From NCBI RefSeq assembly GCF_009362785.1, contig NZ_WHNQ01000017.1, positions 105,990 through 169,989 of the forward strand: a DNA stretch of 64,000 nt. The letters run 5' to 3'. Made by a program: the position numbers and the translations under genes. Positions 17,496 through 26,650 of this stretch are shown piece by piece. The number at the start of each line of letters is the position of its first letter. Position 1 is the stretch's first letter. Below the pieces are notes generated by a model. That model made no database searches. It was given only the letters and a program-made list of their open reading frames with translations, and was not told the origin of the DNA. Origin of the DNA: Paraburkholderia atlantica. Its GTDB lineage: Bacteria; Pseudomonadota; Gammaproteobacteria; Burkholderiales; Burkholderiaceae.

Positions 17496-18503
17496 TCAGA
17501 TCGCCACGCAAATCTTGCCGAAGTGCGCACCCGATGCCTCGTGCCGGAACGCATCGGCGAGCTTGGCCAGCTCGAACGTGCTGTCGATCACCGGCTTGAT
17601 GCCGGTCGTCTCCAGCGCGCGCACCATGTCGATCTGATCCTGCCGGCTGCCGACGATCAGCCCTTGCAGACGCTGTTGCCGCGCCATCAGATGCGCGGTC
17701 GGCACCTGACCCGAGCGGCCGGTCAACACGCCGATCAGCGCGATGTGTCCGCCGATGCGGCATGCGGTGATCGACTGCGGCAGCGTGCCTGGACCGCCCA
17801 CTTCGATCACGTGATCGACGCCGCGCCCGTTCGTGATGTGACGCACTTCTTTGCCCCACTCGGGATTGTCGCGATAGTTGATCGTATGGTCGGCACCGAG
17901 TTCGCGCAGCTTGGCGAGCTTCGCATTCGACGACGACGTCGCGATCACCGACGCCCCCATCGCCTTCGCCATCTGCAAGCCGAAGATCGACACGCCGCCG
18001 GTGCCGAGCACCAGCACGCTGCTGCCCGCCTTCAACTGACCGTCGACGACCAGCGCGCGCCACGCGGTCAGCCCCGCCGTGGTCAACGTCGCCGCTTCGG
18101 CGTGGCTATAGCCGGCCGGCGCGTGCGTGAAGTAGTGGCTCGGCAGCACGACGACTTCGCGCGCGTAACCGTCGATGCCGTCGCCCGGGGTGGTCGAAAA
18201 ATCGCCGATTGCTGGCGAACCGTTTTCCCAGTGCGGAAAGAAGCACGACACGACGTGATCACCGGGCTTGAACTCGCGCACGCCCGCGCCGACCGCTTCG
18301 ACGACGCCCGCACCATCGGCCATCGGAATGCGGCCCGCTTCGGCCGGCAGATTGCCGCTGACGACGCCGTAGTCGTGGTAATTCAATGAACTCGCGCGAA
18401 TGCGCACGCGAATCTGCCCGGCTCCGGGCTGACCGGGATCGGCGAGGTCGACGACCTGCAGGCTATCGACGGTGGCAGGCGAACCGATTCTGACGGCTTT
18501 CAT
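17496..18503 (-). CDS. Zinc-independent NAD(P)-dependent MDR alcohol dehydrogenase / quinone oxidoreductase
   Basis: 335 residues of the medium-chain dehydrogenase/reductase superfamily. The N-terminal GroES-like domain has ASSLNYHDYGVVSG and IPMADGAGVVEAVG; the Rossmann loop is LGTGGVSIFG. The usual catalytic zinc ligands are absent, as in quinone-oxidoreductase-like members. ATG 18503 is chosen because AAGGAAC lies eight bases upstream; a 10-residue longer frame is not supported. It probably reduces enones or oxidises alcohols; substrate cannot be read from the sequence. The next gene upstream is a small monooxygenase on the same strand. Confidence 0.85.
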   Translation of the reverse strand: MKAVRIGSPATVDSLQVVDLADPGQPGAGQIRVRIRASSLNYHDYGVVSGNLPAEAGRIPMADGAGVVEAVGAGVREFKPGDHVVSCFFPHWENGSPAIGDFSTTPGDGIDGYAREVVVLPSHYFTHAPAGYSHAEAATLTTAGLTAWRALVVDGQLKAGSSVLVLGTGGVSIFGLQMAKAMGASVIATSSSNAKLAKLRELGADHTINYRDNPEWGKEVRHITNGRGVDHVIEVGGPGTLPQSITACRIGGHIALIGVLTGRSGQVPTAHLMARQQRLQGLIVGSRQDQIDMVRALETTGIKPVIDSTFELAKLADAFRHEASGAHFGKICVAI

Positions 18504-18604
18504 ACTTTTCGTTCCTTGGTAAGTGGTGCGCATTCGTGAGCAACATGATGCCCACGCGTGCTACGCATCGGACGCGCATGCGCGATGCCCGCGCGAGCAC
18601 TGCG

Positions 18605-18919
18605 CTATTTGACGGTCTGGATGACCTCGAAGCCTTCGAATTCCGGGTGGCCGAGATACAGCACGCGGTTTTCGTTACCGGCACTGCGATGCGCCGCGCG
18701 AAACGCGTCGGACCTGGTCCATGCCTCGAACGATGCCTGGTCGCGCCAGATCGTATGGCTAGAATAGAGCACGTGATCGTCCTTACGCGGTCCCTTCAGC
18801 AAATGAAATTCCACGAAGCCCGGCACCTCTTTCAGATGGGTGTCGCGCGTGGTCCACAAATGTTCGAAGGCGTCCTCGGAGCCGGGAGCCACTTTGAAGC
18901 GGTTCATCGCGATGTACAT
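18605..18919 (-). CDS. Antibiotic-biosynthesis-monooxygenase fold protein, IsdG/HmoA-like
   Basis: 104 residues of the dimeric alpha/beta-barrel ABM family. Residues Asn 6, Trp 67 and His 77 fall where the haem-degrading IsdG-type enzymes have their catalytic Asn-Trp-His triad (N7, W67, H77 in the well-known members). GAGGAT precedes ATG 18919 at seven-base spacing. This supports haem oxygenase activity rather than a generic ABM function, but the overall similarity was judged by eye. No haem-uptake gene is close by, so the iron-supply role is inference. Confidence 0.75.
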   Translation of the reverse strand: MYIAMNRFKVAPGSEDAFEHLWTTRDTHLKEVPGFVEFHLLKGPRKDDHVLYSSHTIWRDQASFEAWTRSDAFRAAHRSAGNENRVLYLGHPEFEGFEVIQTVK

Positions 18920-19108
18920 GCTGTCATCCTCGTTGAGTGAGTGATGCTGCCAATGATGCTCGATGGGTCATCCGGTGGCGTTTTATTAAAGGCGTGCATT
19001 GCGTTGCCTTCGCTTGACCTTACCACGGTGGCAAGCCCACGATGTCCGATGTGACCGTTGGAATCGCGCGGATCACCTCGCCACTCTCTTCAACAACGGA
19101 AATCGAAT

Positions 19109-19504
19109 ATGAAAAACCTTCGTGCGGTGCGCGCTATCTGTGTGTTCGGCGGTTTGGCATTCGCGGCGGCGGCTCTGCCCGCTCACGCGCAACATCAGGG
19201 CATGCCCGGCATGGACATGGCGCATTCGGCGCATGCGGACGCGGGCGCATCGACGCAAGCCTTCAAGGCCGCCGACGAACGCATGATGCATGACATGAGC
19301 GCCCCCGAATACACCGGCGACGCCGACCGGGATTTCGTCGCGCACATGATTCCGCATCACCAGGGCGCGATCGAGATGGCGCAGGCGGAATTGAAATACG
19401 GCAAAGACCCCGAGATCAAGAAACTCGCGCGCGACATCATCAAGGCGCAGCATGACGAGATCGCGTTCATGCGGCGCTGGCAGGAAAAGCACGGCGGCAA
19501 GTAA
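19109..19504 (+). CDS. Periplasmic DUF305 (CopM-like) protein
   Basis: 131 residues: signal peptide (hydrophobic core about 12-23, cleavage after AHA near residue 28), a Met/His-rich stretch (HQGMPGMDMAHSAH), then a helical DUF305 domain with FVAHMIPHHQGAIEMAQ. DUF305 proteins such as CopM bind copper through Met/His residues (established for a few members). The ATG at 19109 fits the signal peptide; an upstream frame start at 19058 would spoil it. It converges with an MFS transporter gene. Copper handling is likely but unproven here. Confidence 0.85.
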   Translation: MKNLRAVRAICVFGGLAFAAAALPAHAQHQGMPGMDMAHSAHADAGASTQAFKAADERMMHDMSAPEYTGDADRDFVAHMIPHHQGAIEMAQAELKYGKDPEIKKLARDIIKAQHDEIAFMRRWQEKHGGK

Positions 19505-19517
19505 CGCGCCGCGAGCG

Positions 19518-20759
19518 TCACCAGCGTGGGTGCTTGCGCAGCAGCGGCGACATCGCGATCAGACCGATGATCGGCCCCGGCAGCAGCAGCCACGCGACGC
19601 GCACGTCGAGCGCGTGAAACACGCTCGTCGACCACAGGATCGAGCACGCCGACAGGAAAAAGCCGAAGCTGTTCTGCAGCGTCAGCGCGCCGCCGATCTT
19701 GTCGGCGGGACAGGCCTTCACGGACAGCGCCGAAAACTGGGGCGAATCGGCGATCACGCTGATGCCCCACACGACTAGCAGCGCAAGCTGTGCGCCAGTG
19801 CCGAACCCGGTGGTCAGCGGATAAATCGCGCACAGCGTGCCCGATATCGTCAGCGCGAGCGCGGCGGTGCGCGCGCTGCCTAGCGCCTGGCTGAGCCTGC
19901 CGCCGAACAGGCAGCCGAGCGCGCCGATCGCGATGATCAGGAACGACCACAACGCGACGGTGCCCGGCGTCGCCGGCGCGCCGCTCGCGAACGCGCGCTG
20001 CACGAGCAGCGGCGTCAGCGTCCAGAACGCGTACAACTCCCACATGTGACCGAAATAGCCGAGCGCGGCCGAGCGAAACTCGCTGATGCGCACGACCTGC
20101 CCGACGCCCGCCGACAAACCGAAGCGCCGGTTGCCCGAGCGCCGCGCGTGCGGCCCCTCGCCGAGCATGAACACCATGACCGCGCCAATCACCGCGAGCC
20201 CCGACGAAGTAAGCACCACGGTTTGCCACGGCACGCCCGACAGCAACGCGCGGATCGCATGAACCGACGCCGTGCCGAGCGTCAGCATCGCGACGAGCAA
20301 CGCGAGCGTCTGCGCGGCGCGGCGCGGGTCCCACGTCACGAGCAGTTTCATGCCGAGCGGATAGATGCCCGCGAGCGCGACGCCCACGCCGAAGCGAAAA
20401 ACGAGCGCCGACGCGAGCCCGCTGCTGCACAGCGCGAACAGCGCATTCAAGGTCGCGCCGAGCACGCCGCAGACGGCGAATACCTTGCTCGCCGACAAGC
20501 GATCCGCGAGTCCGGTGGTCGCCGACAGCAAGGTCCCGACGATAAAGCCGGCCTGCACCGCATTCGTCAGCCAGCCGATACCCGACGCGCTCAGTTGCCA
20601 CGCGATCTGCAGATCGCGCATCGCGCCGTTAGCGCTGAACCACAACGAGGTGCCGAGCAATTGGGCAATCGCGATGACGAACACCGCGCGTCTGGCACGC
20701 GCGTTGTCGCGCGCCGCGTCGGCCGAATTCGTTGCGTCGGCGTCCAGCCTGTTCTGCAT
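19518..20759 (-). CDS. MFS transporter
   Basis: 413 residues with 12 predicted membrane segments and short loops. The N-terminus begins with about 20 polar residues, then IAIAQLLGTSLWFSANGA. ATG 20759 follows GAGGAGG at five-base spacing. No substrate motif is recognisable and the neighbours (DUF305, a methyltransferase remnant) give no hint. It stands alone as a transcription unit ending 13 bp from the DUF305 stop. Confidence 0.82.
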   Translation of the reverse strand: MQNRLDADATNSADAARDNARARRAVFVIAIAQLLGTSLWFSANGAMRDLQIAWQLSASGIGWLTNAVQAGFIVGTLLSATTGLADRLSASKVFAVCGVLGATLNALFALCSSGLASALVFRFGVGVALAGIYPLGMKLLVTWDPRRAAQTLALLVAMLTLGTASVHAIRALLSGVPWQTVVLTSSGLAVIGAVMVFMLGEGPHARRSGNRRFGLSAGVGQVVRISEFRSAALGYFGHMWELYAFWTLTPLLVQRAFASGAPATPGTVALWSFLIIAIGALGCLFGGRLSQALGSARTAALALTISGTLCAIYPLTTGFGTGAQLALLVVWGISVIADSPQFSALSVKACPADKIGGALTLQNSFGFFLSACSILWSTSVFHALDVRVAWLLLPGPIIGLIAMSPLLRKHPRW

Positions 20760-20884
20760 CGAGCCTCCTCTGCGTCGGTCTGAGTCGGCTGCTGGGAGTA
20801 GTTATGGGAACGGCCGTCTCGAGCGGCCATTGTAGACGACGCGTCGGTTCGCAGCGGCGGCTGTGGCGCGGCTGGATCGGGGAG

Positions 20885-21157
20885 TTAGCGGAACACGAGC
20901 CGCGTCCACGTCACGCCGTTATCGCGGTTGACCTGTTGAGCGGATGACGTGCGCAACTCGCGCACGAGCGTCAGGCCTTGCTCGCTCGCGAGCTGGATCG
21001 TTTCGCCGGGAGTGACGTCGAACATACGGCGGCCGGCTGGGACCGGCCCGTGTCGAAGCGACATGATCAACAGGCCGTCTTTGTGCAGCAACGACGCAAT
21101 GCGCGGCATCGCGCATTCCCGCTGCCGTGCATCGAGATGCATCCACACGGCGGTAAG
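20885..21157 (-). pseudogene. 3' remnant of a class I SAM-dependent methyltransferase
   Basis: The leftward frame encodes LTAVWMHLDARQRECAMPRI, then LLHKDGLLIMSLRHGP and ends VTWTRLVFR. This matches the second half of a common SAM-methyltransferase subfamily (AVWMHV...L.PGG.L..SLRHGP). The SAM-binding GxGxG half is missing: homology begins six bases after the prpF stop. The frame continues upstream into prpF sequence out of phase. A 5'-truncated pseudogene created by a rearrangement next to prpF is the simplest reading. Confidence 0.7.
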
Positions 21158-21162
21158 CCGCC

Positions 21163-22347
21163 TCAGCCCTGCTGCGGCACCCTGACCCAACCCTCCATCA
21201 ACACGCGCGCACTGCGGCTCATCATCGCCTTCGTGACGACCCACTCGCCGTCTTTCAGACTTGCCTGCGCGCCGACGCGCAACGTGCCCGACGGATGCCC
21301 GAAGCGCACCGACTCGCGTTCGCCGCCGCCCGCCGCCTGATTGACGAGCGTGCCGGCGATCGCCGCGGCAGTGCCGATCGCGACCGCCGCCGTGCCCATC
21401 ATCGCGTGATGCAGCTTGCCCATCGACATCGCGCGCACCAGCAGATCGACGTCGCCCGCGCGCACCGGCTTGCCGCTCGACGCCACGTAGTCGACCGGCT
21501 TCGCGACGAACGCAATCTTCGGCGTGTGCTGCCGAGTCGCGATCTCGTCGAGATTCTTGATCAGGCCCATGCGCAGCGCACCGTGCGCGCGAATCGTCTC
21601 GAACATCGCGAGCGCTTTAGCGTCGCTATTGATCGCGTCCTGCAACTCGGTGCCTTTGTAGCCGATCGCTTCGGCGTCGACGAAGATCGTCGGGATGCCC
21701 GCGTTGATCATCGTTGCCTTCAGCGTGCCGACGCCGGGCACTTCCAGGTCGTCGACGAGGTTGCCGGTCGGGAACATCGAGCCGCCGGCGCCTTCTTCGT
21801 CGGCGGCTGGGTCCATGAATTCGAGCGGCACTTCGGCGGCCGGGAAAGTCACGCCGTCGAGCTCGAAGTCGCCGGTTTCCTGCACCGCGCCATCGGTCAT
21901 CGGCACGTGCGCGATGATCGTCTTGCCGATGTTGGCCTGCCAGATTCGCACGATCGCGACACCGTCACGCGGCACGCGGCTCGCATCGACGAGGCCCGCG
22001 CTGATCGCGAACGGTCCCACCGCGGCCGACAGGTTGCCGCAATTGCCGCTCCAATCGACGAACGCCTTGTCGATCGACACCTGACCGAACAGATAGTCGA
22101 CGTCGTGATCGGGCCGGCTGCTACGCGAAATGATCACGGTCTTGCTGGTGCTCGACGTCGCGCCGCCCATGCCGTCGATCTGCTTGCCGTACGGATCGGG
22201 ACTGCCGATCACGCGCATCAGCAGCGCGTCGCGCGCGGCGCCCGGCCGTTGCGCATCCTCGGGCAGATCCTGCAGACGGAAAAACACGCCCTTGCTGGTG
22301 CCGCCGCGCATATAGGTGGCCGGAATCCTGATCTGGGGTGAGTGCAT
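21163..22347 (-). CDS. prpF: 2-methylaconitate cis-trans isomerase PrpF
   Basis: 394 residues, the usual length for PrpF. It isomerises 2-methylaconitate in the AcnD branch of the methylcitrate cycle. Recognisable blocks are PATYMRGGTSKGVFF at the N-terminus and DGMGGATSSTSK (about 54-65), typical of this diaminopimelate-epimerase-fold family. ATG 22347 follows AGGA by eight bases; a longer start at 22368 has weaker signals. It is the last gene of the prpC-acnD-prpF operon. A strong hairpin lies in the gap to acnD. Confidence 0.93.
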   Translation of the reverse strand: MHSPQIRIPATYMRGGTSKGVFFRLQDLPEDAQRPGAARDALLMRVIGSPDPYGKQIDGMGGATSSTSKTVIISRSSRPDHDVDYLFGQVSIDKAFVDWSGNCGNLSAAVGPFAISAGLVDASRVPRDGVAIVRIWQANIGKTIIAHVPMTDGAVQETGDFELDGVTFPAAEVPLEFMDPAADEEGAGGSMFPTGNLVDDLEVPGVGTLKATMINAGIPTIFVDAEAIGYKGTELQDAINSDAKALAMFETIRAHGALRMGLIKNLDEIATRQHTPKIAFVAKPVDYVASSGKPVRAGDVDLLVRAMSMGKLHHAMMGTAAVAIGTAAAIAGTLVNQAAGGGERESVRFGHPSGTLRVGAQASLKDGEWVVTKAMMSRSARVLMEGWVRVPQQG

Positions 22348-22383
22348 GAAAGTGTCCTGAGGTGACATGTTCTTTGATGAGGA

Positions 22384-22416
22384 AGGGCGATGCGGCGTAT
22401 CAAGCCGCATCGCCCT
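22384..22416 (-). other. Strong intercistronic hairpin between acnD and prpF
   Basis: AGGGCGATGCGGC (22384-22396) pairs perfectly over 13 bp with GCCGCATCGCCCT (22404-22416) around a 7-nt loop. It sits in the 109-bp acnD-prpF gap with no T run in either direction. A role in mRNA processing, stability or partial attenuation of prpF is plausible; full termination would isolate prpF. Confidence 0.65.
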
Positions 22417-22456
22417 GTTCTGCTGTGACGTTCAGTGCAAAACGCGCTTCAAGCCA

Positions 22457-25054
22457 TCAAGCCGCCGCCCTGGTCGACTCGAGAAAATCCTGCGCGAAAC
22501 GCTGCAGCACGCCGCCGGCTTCGTAGATCGACACTTCTTCGGCCGTATCGAGCCGGCACGTCACCGGCACGTCGACGCGCTCGCCGTTGCGGCGATGAAT
22601 CACCAGCGTCAGATCGGCGCGCGGCTTGCGCTCGCCGATCACGTCGAAGGTCTCGGTGCCGTCGATGCCGAGCGTCAGGCGATTCACGCCCGGCTTGAAT
22701 TCGAGCGGCAACACGCCCATGCCGACGAGGTTCGTGCGGTGAATCCGCTCGAAGCCTTCCGCGACGATTGCTTCGGTGCCCGCCAGCCGCACGCCCTTCG
22801 CGGCCCAGTCGCGCGACGAACCCTGACCATAGTCGGCGCCCGCGATCACGATCAGCGGCTGCTTGCGCTCCATGTACGTTTCGATCGCTTCCCACATGCG
22901 CGTGACCTTGCCCTCGGGCTCGATGCGCGCGAGCGAACCGGCCTTCACCTGGCCGTTCTCCAGCACCATCTCGTTCTTCAGCGTCGGGTTCGCGAAGGTC
23001 GCGCGCTGCGCGGTCAGGTGATCGCCGCGGTGCGTCGCGTACGAGTTGAAGTCCTCTTCGGGCAAGCCCATCTTCGTCAGGTACTCGCCAGCCGCGCTGT
23101 CGGGCAGGATCGCGTTCGACGGCGAAAGGTGGTCCGTCGTGATGTTGTCGCCGAGCACGGCCAACGCGCGCATGCCCTGCAGCGTGCGCTCGCCGGCGAG
23201 CGCCCCTTCCCAGTACGGCGGACGGCGAATATAGGTGCTTTGCGCGCGCCAGTCGTACAGCGGGTCGGCCTTCGCGCCGGTGTCGGCTGACAGCGCGAAC
23301 ATCGGTTCATACACCTTGCGGAATTGCTCCGGCTTCACGCTAGCGGCGACGATCGCATCGATCTCCGCATCCGATGGCCACAGATCTTTCAGCGTGACCG
23401 CACGACCGTCGGCATCGACGCCGAGCACGTCCTTTTCGATGTCGAAGCGGATCGTGCCCGCGATCGCATAAGCGACCACCAGCGGCGGCGACGCGAGAAA
23501 CGCCTGCTTCGCATAGGGGTGAATGCGGCCGTCGAAGTTGCGGTTGCCCGACAGCACGGCGGTCGCATACAGGTCGCGCTCGATCACTTCCTTCTGGATC
23601 GCCGGGTCCAACGCACCGGACATGCCGTTGCACGACGTGCACGCATACGCGACCACGCCGAAGCCGAGTTGTTCGAGTTCCGGCAGCAGCCCTGCCTCTT
23701 CCAGATACAGCGTGACCGCCTTCGAGCCAGGCGCGAGCGAGCTCTTGACCCACGGCTTGCGCACGAGTCCGCGCCGGTTCGCATTGCGTGCGACGAGGCC
23801 CGCCGCGATCATGTTGCGCGGATTGTTCGTGTTGGTGCAGCTCGTGATCGCGGCAATGATCACCGCACCGTCCGGCATCAGACCCGGCTCGTTCTCGACC
23901 TTGCCGCTGACGCCGCGCGCGGCCAGCTCCGACACCGGCAAGCGGCGATGCGGATTCGACGGCCCCGCGAGCGTGCGCACCACGGTCGACAGATCGAACT
24001 TCAGCACGCGCTCGTACTCGGCGTGCTCCAGCGTATCGGCCCACAGGCCCGTGTGCTTCGCGTACGTTTCGACGAGTTTGACGAGTTCGTCGTCGCGGCC
24101 GGTCAGCTTCAGATAGCGAATGGTCTGCTCGTCGATGTAGAACATTGCGGCGGTCGCGCCGAACTCGGGCGCCATGTTCGCGATCGTCGCGCGATCGCCC
24201 AACGTCAGGTTCGCCGCGCCCTCGCCGTAAAACTCCAGGTATGCGCCGACCACCTTCTGCTTGCGCAAAAACTCGGTCAACGAAAGCACCACGTCGGTCG
24301 CAGTGATGCCCTCGCCCGGCTTGCCGCTCAGCTCGACGCCGACGATATCGGGCAGCCGCATGTACGACGCGCGGCCGAGCATCACGCTCTCCGCTTCGAG
24401 ACCACCGACGCCGATCGCGATCACGCCGAGCGCATCGACCATCGGCGTATGCGAGTCGGTGCCGACCAGCGTGTCGGGAAACGCGACGCCGTCCTTCACC
24501 TGCACGACCGGGCTCATGCGTTCGAGGTTGATCTGATGCAGGATGCCGTTGCCCGGCGGAATCACATCGACGTTGCGGAACGCGCGCTTGGTCCAGTTGA
24601 TGAAGTCGAAGCGGTCTTCGTTGCGCCGGTCTTCGATCGCGCGATTCTTCGCGAACGCGTCCGGATCGAAACCGCCGCACTCGACGGCCAGCGAGTGATC
24701 GACGACCAGCTGCGTCGGCACCACCGGATTCACGAGCGACGGATCACCGCCTTGTGCGGCGATCGCATCGCGCAGACCCGCCAGATCGACGAGCGCGGTC
24801 TGACCCAGAATGTCGTGGCACACGACGCGCGCCGGAAACCACGGGAAATCGAGCTCACGCTTGCGCTCGATGATCTGTTTCAGCGAAGCGGTCAGCGTCA
24901 CCGGATCGCAGCGGCGCACCAGGTTTTCGGCGAGCACACGCGACGTGTACGGCAGCTTGTCGTAGGCGCCGGGTTCGATCGCGTCGACCGCGGCACGCGT
25001 ATCGAAGAAGTCGAGTTCGGTGCCCGGAAGGCGTTTGCGGTTGGCAATATTCAT
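22457..25054 (-). CDS. acnD: Fe/S-dependent 2-methylcitrate dehydratase AcnD
   Basis: 865 residues of the aconitase superfamily. AcnD converts 2-methylcitrate to 2-methylaconitate, which PrpF then isomerises. Cluster-ligand regions are visible as VGTDSHTPMVD, ITSCTNTNNP and ACTSCNGMSG, and the C-terminal swivel domain has ADYGQGSSRDWAAKG. ATG 25054 starts MNIANRKRLPGT. It is cotranscribed with prpC (182-bp gap) and prpF. The AcnD/PrpF pair replaces PrpD, which is common in Burkholderiaceae and Shewanella. Confidence 0.95.
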   Translation of the reverse strand: MNIANRKRLPGTELDFFDTRAAVDAIEPGAYDKLPYTSRVLAENLVRRCDPVTLTASLKQIIERKRELDFPWFPARVVCHDILGQTALVDLAGLRDAIAAQGGDPSLVNPVVPTQLVVDHSLAVECGGFDPDAFAKNRAIEDRRNEDRFDFINWTKRAFRNVDVIPPGNGILHQINLERMSPVVQVKDGVAFPDTLVGTDSHTPMVDALGVIAIGVGGLEAESVMLGRASYMRLPDIVGVELSGKPGEGITATDVVLSLTEFLRKQKVVGAYLEFYGEGAANLTLGDRATIANMAPEFGATAAMFYIDEQTIRYLKLTGRDDELVKLVETYAKHTGLWADTLEHAEYERVLKFDLSTVVRTLAGPSNPHRRLPVSELAARGVSGKVENEPGLMPDGAVIIAAITSCTNTNNPRNMIAAGLVARNANRRGLVRKPWVKSSLAPGSKAVTLYLEEAGLLPELEQLGFGVVAYACTSCNGMSGALDPAIQKEVIERDLYATAVLSGNRNFDGRIHPYAKQAFLASPPLVVAYAIAGTIRFDIEKDVLGVDADGRAVTLKDLWPSDAEIDAIVAASVKPEQFRKVYEPMFALSADTGAKADPLYDWRAQSTYIRRPPYWEGALAGERTLQGMRALAVLGDNITTDHLSPSNAILPDSAAGEYLTKMGLPEEDFNSYATHRGDHLTAQRATFANPTLKNEMVLENGQVKAGSLARIEPEGKVTRMWEAIETYMERKQPLIVIAGADYGQGSSRDWAAKGVRLAGTEAIVAEGFERIHRTNLVGMGVLPLEFKPGVNRLTLGIDGTETFDVIGERKPRADLTLVIHRRNGERVDVPVTCRLDTAEEVSIYEAGGVLQRFAQDFLESTRAAA

Positions 25055-25078
25055 GGCGTAGGGACAGGACGGTTATCA

Positions 25079-25102
25079 GCCGCCGGACGATGTGCCGGCG
25101 GC
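25079..25102 (-). other. Hairpin in the prpC-acnD intergenic gap
   Basis: GCCGCCGG (25079-25086) pairs with CCGGCGGC (25095-25102), 8-nt loop, in the 182-bp gap between prpC and acnD. A second short inverted repeat, GGAGCGGC/GCCGCTCC (25200-25227), lies just after the prpC stop. Neither has a T run; RNA processing or partial termination is possible. Confidence 0.4.
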
Positions 25103-25236
25103 GTCCGGAAGCGCGTCGCTCGCGCGGCCGGACGGGCAGTGCAGGTAGTTTAGCTCGCTGCTGACGGGTGCTGAATTGCGATTGTTCGATGCTTCCAGCG
25201 GAGCGGCCGCGCGATGCGTGCCGCTCCAGGCTCACG

Positions 25237-26406
25237 TCAAACGCGCTTCGCCAGCGGCACGAACGGCAGGTCGTCGGGACCGGTGTAGTTCGCGCTCGGA
25301 CGGATGATCTTGTTGTCGATGCGCTGCTCGATGATGTGCGCGCTCCAGCCGGCCGTACGCGAGATCACGAACAGCGGCGTGAACATCGCGGTCGGCACGC
25401 CCATCATGTGGTACGACACCGCGCTGAACCAGTCGAGGTTCGGGAACATCTTCTTCGCTTCCCACATCACCGATTCGAGCCGTTCGGCGATCGAGAACAG
25501 TTTCGTGTTGCCCGCTTCCTTCGACAGCTTCTTCGCGACTTCCTTGATGACCTTGTTACGCGGGTCCGAGATCGTGTACACCGGGTGGCCGAAGCCGATC
25601 ACGACTTCCTTGTTCTCGACCCGGCGGCGGATGTCGGCTTCTGCTTCGTCGGGCGTCTGGTAGCGCGACTGGATCTCGAACGCGACTTCGTTGGCGCCGC
25701 CGTGCTTCGGGCCGCGCAGCGCGCCGATCGCGCCGGTGATCGCCGAGTACATGTCCGAGCCGGTGCCCGCGATCACGCGGCCCGTGAACGTCGACGCATT
25801 GAACTCGTGCTCCGCGTACAGGTTCAGCGACACGTGCATTGCGTCGACCCACGCCTTCGACGGCTCGACGCCATGCAGCAGATGCAGGAAATGGCCGCCG
25901 ATCGAATCGTCGTCGGTTTCGACCTCGATGCGCTTGCCGTTGTGCGAGTAGTGATACCAGTACAGCAGCATCGAGCCGAGCGAAGCCATCAGCTTGTCGG
26001 CGATATCGCGCGCACCCGGCAGGTTGTGATCGTCCTTCTCCGGCAGCACCGTGCCGAGCACCGACACGCCGGTGCGCATCACGTCCATCGGATGCGCGGC
26101 GGCCGGAATCCATTCGAGCGCGGCCTTCACGTTGGCGGGCAGGCCGCGCATCGACTTCAGCTTCGTCTTGTAGGCGGTCAACTCGGCCTGCGTGGGCAGC
26201 TTGCCGTGGACCAGCAGGTAGGCGACCTCTTCGAATTCGCATGCCTCGGCAATGTCGAGAATGTCGTAGCCGCGATAGTGCAGATCGTTGCCGGTCTTGC
26301 CGACCGTGCACAGCGCGGTGTTGCCCGCGGTCACACCCGACAGCGCGACGGATTTCTTTGGTTTGAAAGCGCCTGTGTTCGGGGTGTTGTTGTCTGCTTC
26401 GCTCAT
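25237..26406 (-). CDS. prpC: 2-methylcitrate synthase PrpC
   Basis: 389 residues of the citrate-synthase family, condensing propionyl-CoA with oxaloacetate. Typical motifs: GYDILDIAE, catalytic His regions GPKHGGANEVAFE and FGHPVYTISDPR, and the Asp-containing MFTPLFVISRTAGWSAH. The short N-terminus and GPKHGGAN block match PrpC rather than GltA. ATG 26406 follows GGAG. It is the first gene after the sigma54 promoter at 26468-26484; prpB, which normally occupies this place, is absent. Confidence 0.95.
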   Translation of the reverse strand: MSEADNNTPNTGAFKPKKSVALSGVTAGNTALCTVGKTGNDLHYRGYDILDIAEACEFEEVAYLLVHGKLPTQAELTAYKTKLKSMRGLPANVKAALEWIPAAAHPMDVMRTGVSVLGTVLPEKDDHNLPGARDIADKLMASLGSMLLYWYHYSHNGKRIEVETDDDSIGGHFLHLLHGVEPSKAWVDAMHVSLNLYAEHEFNASTFTGRVIAGTGSDMYSAITGAIGALRGPKHGGANEVAFEIQSRYQTPDEAEADIRRRVENKEVVIGFGHPVYTISDPRNKVIKEVAKKLSKEAGNTKLFSIAERLESVMWEAKKMFPNLDWFSAVSYHMMGVPTAMFTPLFVISRTAGWSAHIIEQRIDNKIIRPSANYTGPDDLPFVPLAKRV

Positions 26407-26467
26407 TGGGATTGTCTCCGGGAAAGGATTGGAATTCGGGTCATTGCTTCGACTGGGCTGCGTAGAA

Positions 26468-26484
26468 CGCAAGGAACGGGCCAG
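26468..26484 (-). promoter_or_regulatory. Sigma54 (-24/-12) promoter for prpC-acnD-prpF
   Basis: In mRNA sense the sequence is CTGGCCCGTTCCTTGCG. It has the invariant GG and GC with exactly ten bases between them, matching TGGCAC-N5-TTGC. It lies about 60 bp upstream of the prpC ATG, where a PrpR-activated sigma54 promoter is expected. PrpR carries the sigma54-contacting GAFTGA motif, which agrees. Confidence 0.85.
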
Positions 26485-26560
26485 GCCGCATGTCGCCGCC
26501 TAAGTGCCTGATTTGGCGCTGGTCTGCCGAACCGATCACGGGGACCCGCCGCACGCTCGA

Positions 26561-26574
26561 TTTCATTAATGAAA
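26561..26574. promoter_or_regulatory. Perfect 14-bp palindrome, candidate PrpR upstream activating site
   Basis: TTTCATTAATGAAA is a perfect palindrome about 80 bp upstream of the -24 element and about 77 bp before the prpR start. The position suits an enhancer-type UAS for PrpR and for autoregulation of the divergent gene. Assignment to PrpR is inference. Confidence 0.6.
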
Positions 26575-26650
26575 CTGCGGATTTCAAATTGGGAACGAAT
26601 GCTCGCATAATGGAGCCTCCGAACCAACCCGCCGTCGCGAGCCGCCCACC

